Shown here in pieces: positions 8,201 through 15,065 of a DNA stretch of 51,327 nucleotides (position 1 is the stretch's first letter; every line of letters starts with the position of its first letter). A program made the translations under genes and the position numbers. The notes beneath the pieces are model-generated. The model saw only the letters and a list, made by a program, of their open reading frames with translations. It ran no database searches and was not told the origin of the DNA. The DNA is from Prevotellaceae bacterium. GTDB taxonomy: Bacteria; Bacteroidota; Bacteroidia; Bacteroidales; Bacteroidaceae. The stretch covers positions 1 through 51,327 of the forward strand of contig JAISIN010000114.1 in NCBI GenBank assembly GCA_031262085.1, given 5' to 3'.

Positions 8201-9970
8201 ATGAAGAGACTATATATCATAGCGGGTATAGCGCTTACCCTTCCGGTCATTGCCGGAGCACAGTCGCAAAGCAAAGATTCGACACTCAACCGAACGGTAG
8301 TGGTCGAGCAAGAGTACAACCCCACCATCTCCGATGCCATCAAGGTGAACGCAGTGCCGCAAGTAGCTCAACCGGTCGCCGGGCGTCAGGAGGTGAGATA
8401 CGATGCTACCGCACAACCCTTCGCCAACGTGCCTGCCAACCGGATGCCCATCTATACGCTGCCGGAAGAGCAGAAGCGCATCCGGCTGGGGTATGTCAGG
8501 TTGGGATACGGCAACGAAGGTAATCTGGATATGGCTGCCGCACTGAACTGGCTCTCACCCGACACGGACGACCGGCTCACCGCCAACTTCCTCTTGAACG
8601 GTATGAACGGCAACCTAAAGCTGAACGACAGTAACCTGGAACAAGCCTTCGGACGGAATAGCTGGGGAGCTTACCGCTATCATACCCACGTCGATGCCGA
8701 CTATACACACTTCTTCCCCCAAATGGAGCTGGTGGCAGGTGCCAACTACGACCTGCGCAACTTCAACTACTTGTCGTATCCGCAGGCGGCACACAACCGG
8801 TTTATGTCGAACAACTTTCACCTCGGGGTGCGATCGAGTACGGAGAATCCAGCAGTGGGCTATCATGCCCGAATAAGCTTTGCCTATTACGAACGGTCTC
8901 CCTCGCCGGAAGGGTTGATAGAGCAGGTGTACTACGACAATCTGCACGAATACAACTGGCACTTCAACGGCGGCATATCGACACGCATCTCGCAAACGCA
9001 ACGGGCAGGTATCGATGTCGATGCCCACCTGATAAATACCAGCCTCGACAATGGGCAGATCGTCGATGCAAACCCTTACTATCAGTTTAAAAACAGGGTA
9101 TGGAACGTTCGGGCAGGCGTACATATCGGTTACACAACAGGAACCGGAAACACGTTCAGCTTCGCGCCCGATGTACTAATAGAATATGGTGTATCCAAGG
9201 GGTACCGGGTCTATTTGCAAGCCAAAGGCGGACGCACACTCAATGACTTCCGCCGGTTGGAGCAACTCAGCCCTTACAGCAACATACCGGTCAACGAAGA
9301 GTATCGCATGCCCGGTTATAGCTACGAGCAGGTCAATGCCGCCATCGGCTTCAAAGGTACGCCGACCGACGGACTTTGGTTCAACCTCTATGCCGGTACG
9401 CAGCAATGGTATCAGGACATGTTGCTGCAACAGGAGTTGACGCCCATTTTCAATTACGACATAAGTAGTCAGCCGACAACGCCTTCGGGTTACGTCAGTC
9501 AGACGCTGTTCAAGCAAGCCAACACCCGCAACCTATACGTGGGCGGCGAGTTGCGATATACCTTCAAGGAGCTGTTTACCCTGACTGCCAACGCCGTTTA
9601 TCGCCATTGGAAGCTTACCGGCAAGAGTGATACCACAGAAGAGCGCTCGTACCTACTCTCCTACAAGCCCCTCCTCGAGATGGATCTGCGCGCCGAGGTG
9701 CGACCGATTCCGGCTCTGCGGCTCTACGCAGGCTACCGGTATGTCAGTCGCAACAACACCGTATCACAGATAGACGGATACGACCACCTCTCATGGGGTA
9801 CCGATTACAACCCGACGGAGAATCTCTATGTCGGAGGCGACTACCGCGTGACCGACGCATGGTCGGTATATGCCCGCTTCGACAATCTTCTAAATAAGCA
9901 TTATTTCGACTATCCGGGCTACCCGGCACAAGCGTTTAATCTGCTGGGGGGCGTTCGCTTTTGCTTCTAA
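8201..9970 (+). CDS. Outer-membrane beta-barrel protein, TonB-receptor-like, no plug
   Basis: A 589-residue protein with a signal peptide (MKRLYIIAGIALTLPVIAGAQ), a short periplasmic segment containing 'VVVEQEYNPTISDA', and then alternating amphipathic strands to the end. The C-terminus 'LLGGVRFCF' ends in an aromatic residue, as expected for insertion by the BAM complex, and 'DNLLNKHYFDYPGYP' resembles the last strands of TonB-dependent receptors. I see no plug domain, TonB box or carboxypeptidase-like extension, and it is shorter than a full receptor. It is therefore more likely a structural or assembly porin than an active transporter. Coupling to the TPR gene 10 nt upstream supports a shared role in the outer membrane. 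Confidence 0.8.
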   Translation: MKRLYIIAGIALTLPVIAGAQSQSKDSTLNRTVVVEQEYNPTISDAIKVNAVPQVAQPVAGRQEVRYDATAQPFANVPANRMPIYTLPEEQKRIRLGYVRLGYGNEGNLDMAAALNWLSPDTDDRLTANFLLNGMNGNLKLNDSNLEQAFGRNSWGAYRYHTHVDADYTHFFPQMELVAGANYDLRNFNYLSYPQAAHNRFMSNNFHLGVRSSTENPAVGYHARISFAYYERSPSPEGLIEQVYYDNLHEYNWHFNGGISTRISQTQRAGIDVDAHLINTSLDNGQIVDANPYYQFKNRVWNVRAGVHIGYTTGTGNTFSFAPDVLIEYGVSKGYRVYLQAKGGRTLNDFRRLEQLSPYSNIPVNEEYRMPGYSYEQVNAAIGFKGTPTDGLWFNLYAGTQQWYQDMLLQQELTPIFNYDISSQPTTPSGYVSQTLFKQANTRNLYVGGELRYTFKELFTLTANAVYRHWKLTGKSDTTEERSYLLSYKPLLEMDLRAEVRPIPALRLYAGYRYVSRNNTVSQIDGYDHLSWGTDYNPTENLYVGGDYRVTDAWSVYARFDNLLNKHYFDYPGYPAQAFNLLGGVRFCF

Positions 9971-10008
9971 CCCCCCTTGCAGATTCAGTAGATGCCGAAT
10001 CTCAGGTT

Positions 10009-10404
10009 TCAATGTCCTAACAGCTTTACCTCTCCGTTTTCCTTCTCGAAGCGGTAGGTACCGCCTTGTTCGCTGAGATCAAACAGCGACAATTGGTCTG
10101 TTTCGACATCGACAATGAGTAGCGCGCTGTGTTCGGCAAAACGCTTCACCTGGATGCTAAAAGGCATTTGCGCGATATGCCGGTCAATCAACAGACTGTC
10201 GTTTACCAACAACCGGACCGAATCGTCGGCAAAACCTCTTTCCAGTATGAAGGTGTACGTTTCCGAAAAGTGGTGGTCGTCTTTCTTCTGTTGCTGCACC
10301 CGCATGCTCATATAAACAAAGATGACCACTACAATGATAACGGCAAAAGCCAGAATGCCATTGCCTATCATGAACTGTTTGTTGGTGTTGAGCCGATGTG
10401 TCAT
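10009..10404 (-). CDS. Small single-pass membrane protein, function unknown
   Basis: A 131-residue protein starting at the Met of 'MTHRLNTNKQFMIGNG'. An upstream start at 10467 in the same frame would overlap the 3' end of the ligase gene and add an unlikely polar extension. One hydrophobic helix (about residues 15-32, 'ILAFAVIIVVVIFVYMSM') is followed by a periplasmic domain of about 95 residues with mixed strands and helices. No known domain is recognised. It starts 32 nt after the acyl-CoA ligase stop codon on the same strand, so it is probably the third gene of the XRE-cupin / ligase unit. Confidence 0.65.
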   Translation of the reverse strand: MTHRLNTNKQFMIGNGILAFAVIIVVVIFVYMSMRVQQQKKDDHHFSETYTFILERGFADDSVRLLVNDSLLIDRHIAQMPFSIQVKRFAEHSALLIVDVETDQLSLFDLSEQGGTYRFEKENGEVKLLGH

Positions 10405-10436
10405 AAGTTGGTTTTTTTTCAGATGATCTATGTTAC

Positions 10437-12086
10437 TCAGATAATCTCTATTCCGTGTTCCCGACAAAGCGTCACGCCCAGCTCCTTGAGTTTGAACTTC
10501 TGTATCTTACCGCTGCCGGTCATGGGATATTCGTCGACAAAGAATATATACTTAGGTATCTTATAGCGGGCAATCTTACCCATGCAGAAGTCGCGTACAT
10601 CCGATTCCTGCAAGTCGGCACCCTCCTTTAAGATGATAAATGCTCCTACCGCCTCGCCATATTTAGGCGACGGGATGCCTGCTACCTGCACATCCTTCAC
10701 CCCTTCGAGATGGTAGAGATACTCTTCTATTTCGCGTGGGTAGATGTTTTCGCCACCCCGTATAATCATATCTTTGATGCGTCCGGTGATACGATAGTTG
10801 CCTGCTTCATCCTGAATGCCCAAGTCGCCCGAATGTAGGAATCCGTTGGCATCTATGGCTTCGGCGGTAGCTTGCTGATTTTTATAATAGCCCTTCATGA
10901 CATTGTACCCCCGACAGCACATCTCGCCCTGCACGCCTACGGGACACTCCTCGCCCGTTTCGGGATCGAGCACACGCACGTCGGTAAACTCATAATCGCT
11001 GCCTACGGTGTTGCAGCGCACCTCGAACGCATCGTCGATGCGTGTTTGCGTCATGCCCGGAGCCGTCTCGGTCAAACCATACACGCTGGTTACCTTCATG
11101 AACATCTTCTCCTGCACCTGACGCATCAGCTCTACGGGGCAGAGCGAACCTGCCATGATGCCGGTGCGAAGGCTCGACAGGTCGAACATGTCGAACATGG
11201 GATGATTCAACTCGGCAATAAACATGGTCGGTACGCCGTACAGCGCCGTGCAACGCTCCTTGTGCACAGATGCCAGTACCAGCAGCGGGTTGAAGCGCTC
11301 CACCATGACTTGCGTACAGCCATGCGTGAGCACGTTCATCGAGGCAAGCACCACGCCGAAGCAGTGAAACAGCGGTACGCACACGCAGAGCTTATCGTCG
11401 GCGGTAAACCGCATGTGCTCACCGGTAAGCAGTCCGTTGTTGGCTATATTATAATGGGTAAGCATCACCCCCTTGGGAAATCCGGTCGTACCCGATGTGT
11501 ACTGCATGTTTACCACATCGTGGCAAGTCACCAGCGCTTTGAGCTGCGACAGCCGGTCGTCTTCTATATTCTCGCCCAGCAGCAACAGCTCGGCGGTGTT
11601 GTACATGCCGCGATGTTTCTCCTGCCCTACATACACTACATTCTTCATACAAGGGAAGCGTTCGCTCTTCAGATGTCCGCGCTGGCAAGTCTTCAGCTCG
11701 GGCAGCATGGTGTTGGTCATCTGTACAAAGTCGCTGTCCTTCTCTCCATTTACAATGCAGAGTGTGTGCATGTCAGAGTTTTCGCACAAATACTCTAACT
11801 CTGTCTGTCGGTAACTGGTATTTACGGTAACGGCCACTGCACCGATCTTGGCACAGGCATACAAGATGGTGAGCCAGTCGGGCACATTGGCAGCCCACAA
11901 TCCTACATGTGTGCCACGTTCTACGCCGATAGCCACAAGCCCTTTCGCCATGGCGTCTACACGTCGGTCGAACTGTTTCCATGTAAATCGCAGGTTGCGA
12001 TCGGAGTAAACCAAATATTCTTTATCGGGCGTGGTTTCCGCCCAATGCTCCAGCCATTGGCCGAGCGTACGGTTTGATAGTTGCAT
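10437..12086 (-). CDS. AMP-dependent acyl-CoA synthetase (ANL superfamily)
   Basis: A 549-residue acyl-adenylating enzyme that activates a carboxylic acid, probably a fatty acid, with ATP and CoA. Diagnostic motifs are intact: the phosphate-binding loop '[16 protein letters not shown]', the 'YGLTETAPG' motif, the hinge '[19 protein letters not shown]' and the catalytic lysine of '[14 protein letters not shown]' near the C-terminus. It is soluble and the length is normal for the medium/long-chain ligase group. The XRE-cupin regulator lies 37 nt upstream on the same strand and likely controls it, perhaps sensing a related small molecule through its cupin. The exact acyl substrate cannot be assigned from sequence. 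Confidence 0.92.
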   Translation of the reverse strand: MQLSNRTLGQWLEHWAETTPDKEYLVYSDRNLRFTWKQFDRRVDAMAKGLVAIGVERGTHVGLWAANVPDWLTILYACAKIGAVAVTVNTSYRQTELEYLCENSDMHTLCIVNGEKDSDFVQMTNTMLPELKTCQRGHLKSERFPCMKNVVYVGQEKHRGMYNTAELLLLGENIEDDRLSQLKALVTCHDVVNMQYTSGTTGFPKGVMLTHYNIANNGLLTGEHMRFTADDKLCVCVPLFHCFGVVLASMNVLTHGCTQVMVERFNPLLVLASVHKERCTALYGVPTMFIAELNHPMFDMFDLSSLRTGIMAGSLCPVELMRQVQEKMFMKVTSVYGLTETAPGMTQTRIDDAFEVRCNTVGSDYEFTDVRVLDPETGEECPVGVQGEMCCRGYNVMKGYYKNQQATAEAIDANGFLHSGDLGIQDEAGNYRITGRIKDMIIRGGENIYPREIEEYLYHLEGVKDVQVAGIPSPKYGEAVGAFIILKEGADLQESDVRDFCMGKIARYKIPKYIFFVDEYPMTGSGKIQKFKLKELGVTLCREHGIEII

Positions 12087-12123
12087 TTGGATGAATAAAG
12101 ATTAATAATGGTCAATTGTCAAA

Positions 12124-12699
12124 TCAAACCGGCGTGTAAATAACCGCCAGAATTTTAGCAGCTTGTCCTTCGTAGGCGTGTACGTGATGGGGAACGATCG
12201 AATCGTAGTAAATGCTGTCGCCCTCTTCGAGCAGATACGTATTTTTTCCGTAGCTGATTTCCATGGTTCCTTCCATCACCATGATAAACTCCTCACCCTC
12301 GTGCGACGAGAGCACGAATGAGTTGTCTTCGGTAGCCGTCACGTCGATAATAAACGGCTCCATGTGGCGGTCGGCTTTCGATTTGGACAGCGAGTGATAC
12401 TCCATGTGCTTGCGCGAGCGTATCGCGTTATTAGAAAAACTGATGGTATCGGATGCTTCCGATTTCCGGCACACCACCGGCCCGGTCTCTTCCTGGTCGT
12501 CGAGGAATGTTCCCAGTCGCACCCCCAGCACCCGTGCAATCTTGATGAGTGGCGCCAGCGACGGCAAGTCGATGTTGTTTTCGATGCGTTCTATCTGTTC
12601 GAGCGCCAGCCCTGAACGTTCGCACATCTCTTCGAGGCTGATGCTCTGACTTTCGCGAAGCGATTTTATCTTCTCTCCTACAATTTTATTGGTATCCAT
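12124..12699 (-). CDS. XRE-family regulator with C-terminal cupin domain
   Basis: A 191-residue one-component regulator. Residues 5-60 form a lambda-repressor-like helix-turn-helix ('EKIKSLRESQSISLEEMCERS' region with 'IERIENN'), and residues about 110-188 form a cupin barrel ('GEEFIMVMEGTMEISYG', 'EEGDSIYYDSIVPHHVHAY'). The start 'MDTNKIVG' is chosen because the upstream Met at 12768 lies beyond the -7 element at 12738-12745. Regulators of this build bind a small ligand or metal in the cupin. It is transcribed just ahead of the acyl-CoA ligase, which implies local or autogenous control; this is inference. The promoter region is shared with divergent rfbA. Confidence 0.88.
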   Translation of the reverse strand: MDTNKIVGEKIKSLRESQSISLEEMCERSGLALEQIERIENNIDLPSLAPLIKIARVLGVRLGTFLDDQEETGPVVCRKSEASDTISFSNNAIRSRKHMEYHSLSKSKADRHMEPFIIDVTATEDNSFVLSSHEGEEFIMVMEGTMEISYGKNTYLLEEGDSIYYDSIVPHHVHAYEGQAAKILAVIYTPV

Positions 12700-12737
12700 A
12701 CGAATCTTTTTGAGTGTATTAATTTGATTATTGGTCG

Positions 12738-12745
12738 CAAAAATA
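12738..12745 (-). promoter_or_regulatory. -7 element for the XRE-cupin / ligase unit
   Basis: TATTTTTG on the minus strand fits TAnnTTTG and sits 38 nt before the start codon used. It falls inside the longest possible reading frame, which supports the downstream start. No -33 TTTG at 19-21 nt. Confidence 0.5.
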
Positions 12746-12785
12746 GTGATTTTTAGATTTGCGTGCATCTTTTTTCTCTTTATGC

Positions 12786-12816
12786 TTTGTCAATTCGCCA
12801 TTTATGCAGATTTTTG
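12786..12816 (+). promoter_or_regulatory. Probable rfbA promoter (TTTG-N19-GATTTTTG)
   Basis: A -33 TTTG at 12786-12789 is followed 19 nt later by GATTTTTG at 12809-12816, one mismatch from TAnnTTTG. It lies 31 nt before the rfbA start codon. Another possible -7, TAGATTTG at 12754-12761, lacks a well-spaced -33. Confidence 0.5.
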
Positions 12817-12847
12817 CAGCACTAAACTCATAAAAAGAAGCAAATTA

Positions 12848-13720
12848 ATGAAAGGAATCATTCTTGCAGGTGGTAGTGCCACCAGATTATATCCGCTGTC
12901 GAAAGCCATTTCCAAACAAGTCATGCCGGTGTATGATAAACCAATGATCTATTACCCACTCTCCACCTTGATGCTGGCGGGGATACGCGAAGTTTTAGTC
13001 ATATCTACCCCTCGCGACCTGCCGATGTTTCGTGAATTGCTGGGAACAGGCGACGCTTTGGGGATGTCGTTTTCCTACAAAGTGCAGGAGGTGCCCAACG
13101 GACTGGCACAAGCATTTGTTCTGGGCGCCGAATTTCTGAACGGTGAGCCGGGTTGCCTCATATTGGGTGATAACATGTTCTACGGTCAGAACTTCTCAGC
13201 CATGCTGCAACGTGCTGCCATGCTGAAAGAGGGCGCCTGCATCTTTGGCTATTACGTAAAAGATCCCCGCGCCTACGGTGTAGTAGAGTTTGATGCCGAC
13301 GGACATGTGTTATCGCTGGAAGAGAAGCCCGAAGAACCTAAAAGTAACTATGCCGTGCCCGGTCTCTACTTCTACGATGCCACCGTAACCGACAAGGCTG
13401 CGCGATTGCAACCCTCGGCACGGGGCGAATATGAAATTACCGATCTCAACCGCATGTATCTCGAAGAGGGAACGCTGAAAGTCGAACTCTTCGGACGCGG
13501 CTTTGCATGGCTCGATACCGGCAACTGCGACAGCCTGTTGGAGGCATCCAATTTCATTGCGACCATTCAGAACCGGCAGGGCTTCTACGTCAGTTGCATT
13601 GAGGAGATTGCATGGCGTAACGGTTGGATAGACAACGTGCAACTCCGCGCATTGGGCAAGCAACTGTCAAAGACCGAATACGGCAAATACTTACTCGAAC
13701 TTGCCAAATCGCATTCCTAA
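12848..13720 (+). CDS. rfbA: Glucose-1-phosphate thymidylyltransferase
   Basis: RmlA/RfbA, 290 residues. It makes dTDP-glucose from dTTP and glucose-1-phosphate, the first step to dTDP-rhamnose and other dTDP-deoxysugars. The nucleotide-binding start '[18 protein letters not shown]' is directly after the Met, followed by '[20 protein letters not shown]', the metal-binding '[10 protein letters not shown]' and '[14 protein letters not shown]'. The start codon at 12848 gives the canonical N-terminus; 39 extra residues upstream would be hydrophobic and are not part of the family. rfbB follows at 30 nt. The usual partners rfbC and rfbD are not in this window downstream of rfbB. Confidence 0.96.
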   Translation: MKGIILAGGSATRLYPLSKAISKQVMPVYDKPMIYYPLSTLMLAGIREVLVISTPRDLPMFRELLGTGDALGMSFSYKVQEVPNGLAQAFVLGAEFLNGEPGCLILGDNMFYGQNFSAMLQRAAMLKEGACIFGYYVKDPRAYGVVEFDADGHVLSLEEKPEEPKSNYAVPGLYFYDATVTDKAARLQPSARGEYEITDLNRMYLEEGTLKVELFGRGFAWLDTGNCDSLLEASNFIATIQNRQGFYVSCIEEIAWRNGWIDNVQLRALGKQLSKTEYGKYLLELAKSHS

Positions 13721-13750
13721 ATTTCCGCAATAACATTTATACCCATCATA

Positions 13751-14890
13751 ATGAAAACATATCTTGTAACCGGCGCTGCCGGATTTATCGGCGCCAACTA
13801 CATTAAGTATATTCTTGCCAAACACGATGACATTCGGGTGGTCATACTGGATGCGCTGACGTATGCCGGTAATCTGGGCACCATAGCCCGGGATATTGAC
13901 GACGAACGTTGCATCTTTATTAAAGGAGACATCTGCGACCGTCTGCTTGCCGACGAGCTGTTTGCCAAGTTTAAGTTCGACTACGTAGTAAACTTTGCCG
14001 CCGAAAGTCATGTCGACCGCAGCATTGAGAATCCGCAACTCTTCCTCACAACCAATATACTGGGCACACAGAACCTGCTCGACGCAGCCCGCTGTGCATG
14101 GGCTGCCGGAAAAGATGCCTCCGGATACCCCAAATGGCTGAAGGGGGTGCGCTTCCATCAAGTCTCTACCGACGAGGTATATGGCTCGTTAGGCGCCGAC
14201 GGGTTCTTCACCGAAGAGACACCGCTCTGCCCGCACAGCCCGTACAGCGCCTCCAAGGCTAGCGCCGACCTTTTTATCATGGCTTATCACGATACGTATA
14301 AGATGCCGGTAAGCATCACCCGCTGCTCCAATAACTATGGTCCGTATCACTTCCCCGAGAAGCTCATCCCACTTATCATCAAGAATATCCTTGAAGGTAA
14401 AAACCTGCCCGTCTATGGCGATGGTAGCAACGTGCGCGACTGGCTCTACGTGGAAGACCACTGCAAAGCCATCGACTTGGTGGTGCGCCAAGGCAAGGAG
14501 GGAGAGGTCTACAACGTGGGCGGACACAACGAAAAGACCAATCTGGAGATTGTCAAGCTCACCATTGCCACCATCCATCGGCTCATGACCGAGCAACCGG
14601 CTTATCGCCGCGTACTGAAGAAGCAGGTGAAAGATGCCGACGGAAGTATCTCCATTGATTGGATCAACGAGGGGCTAATCACTTTCGTCAAAGACCGGCT
14701 GGGACATGACCAGCGCTACGCCATCGATCCCACGAAGATCACCAACGCCCTGGGCTGGTATCCCGAGACACGCTTCGAGGAGGGCATCGTCAAGACCATC
14801 GAGTGGTACTTGCAGAATCAGGCGTGGGTGGCTGAGGTTGCCAGCGGCGACTATCAACGCTACTACGAGAAGATGTACGGCAAGGGATAA
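13751..14890 (+). CDS. rfbB: dTDP-glucose 4,6-dehydratase
   Basis: RmlB/RfbB, 379 residues, an extended short-chain dehydrogenase. It converts dTDP-glucose to dTDP-4-keto-6-deoxyglucose. The NAD-binding motif 'VTGAAGFIGANY' is at the start, 'STDEVYGSLG' carries the catalytic Asp-Glu pair, and 'YSASKASADLF' holds the Tyr-xxx-Lys dyad. 'RCSNNYGPYHFPEKLIPL' and 'YGDGSNVRDWLYVEDHC' are typical of the family. It is somewhat longer than the roughly 350 residues common elsewhere, with a small insertion near residues 115-135, as seen in Bacteroidales homologues. It follows rfbA in one unit, and a 22-bp repeat array begins 33 nt after its stop codon. Confidence 0.96.
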   Translation: MKTYLVTGAAGFIGANYIKYILAKHDDIRVVILDALTYAGNLGTIARDIDDERCIFIKGDICDRLLADELFAKFKFDYVVNFAAESHVDRSIENPQLFLTTNILGTQNLLDAARCAWAAGKDASGYPKWLKGVRFHQVSTDEVYGSLGADGFFTEETPLCPHSPYSASKASADLFIMAYHDTYKMPVSITRCSNNYGPYHFPEKLIPLIIKNILEGKNLPVYGDGSNVRDWLYVEDHCKAIDLVVRQGKEGEVYNVGGHNEKTNLEIVKLTIATIHRLMTEQPAYRRVLKKQVKDADGSISIDWINEGLITFVKDRLGHDQRYAIDPTKITNALGWYPETRFEEGIVKTIEWYLQNQAWVAEVASGDYQRYYEKMYGKG

Positions 14891-14923
14891 GTTCAACACA
14901 GCTTTCCAAGACGACTACCACAA

Positions 14924-15055
14924 ATTGTCCCGCGCGGGAAAAAGAATTGTCCCGCTGGAGATAAAAAATTGTCCCGCGCAGGACAAAAAAGTTTCCCGCG
15001 CGGGACAAAAAAGTTTCCCGTGCAGGACAATCTTTTGCCTCACGCAGGACTAAAA
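14924..15055. repeat. Array of six 22-bp degenerate palindromic units
   Basis: Six head-to-tail units with an exact 22-bp period start at 14924, 14946, 14968, 14990, 15012 and 15034. The core is TTGTCCCGCGCGGGAC followed by an A-tract. Units 1 and 4 carry nearly perfect palindromes (CCCGCGCGGG), and the others carry substitutions in one arm. The first three begin ATTGTCCC, the next two AGTTTCCC, and the last is most diverged. The array fills the gap between convergent rfbB and the receiver/ATP-grasp gene. There are no spacers and no cas genes. It might act as terminator-like structure or a protein-binding or bent-DNA site; function is unknown. Confidence 0.9.
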
Positions 15056-15065
15056 TAGGTCGTGC

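Noticed and set aside
12731..12847. N-terminal extension of rfbA
   Set aside because: It is hydrophobic, not part of the family, and covers the promoter elements. Similar extensions at 12699-12768, 18877-18967, 22885-22909, 25185-25245, 28615-28725, 34787-34912 and 46589-46651 were rejected on the same grounds.
14924..15055. CRISPR interpretation of the 22-bp arrays
   Set aside because: Units follow one another without spacers, they vary in sequence, and no cas genes are present in the window. The same holds for the arrays at 28499-28630 and 50472-50540.
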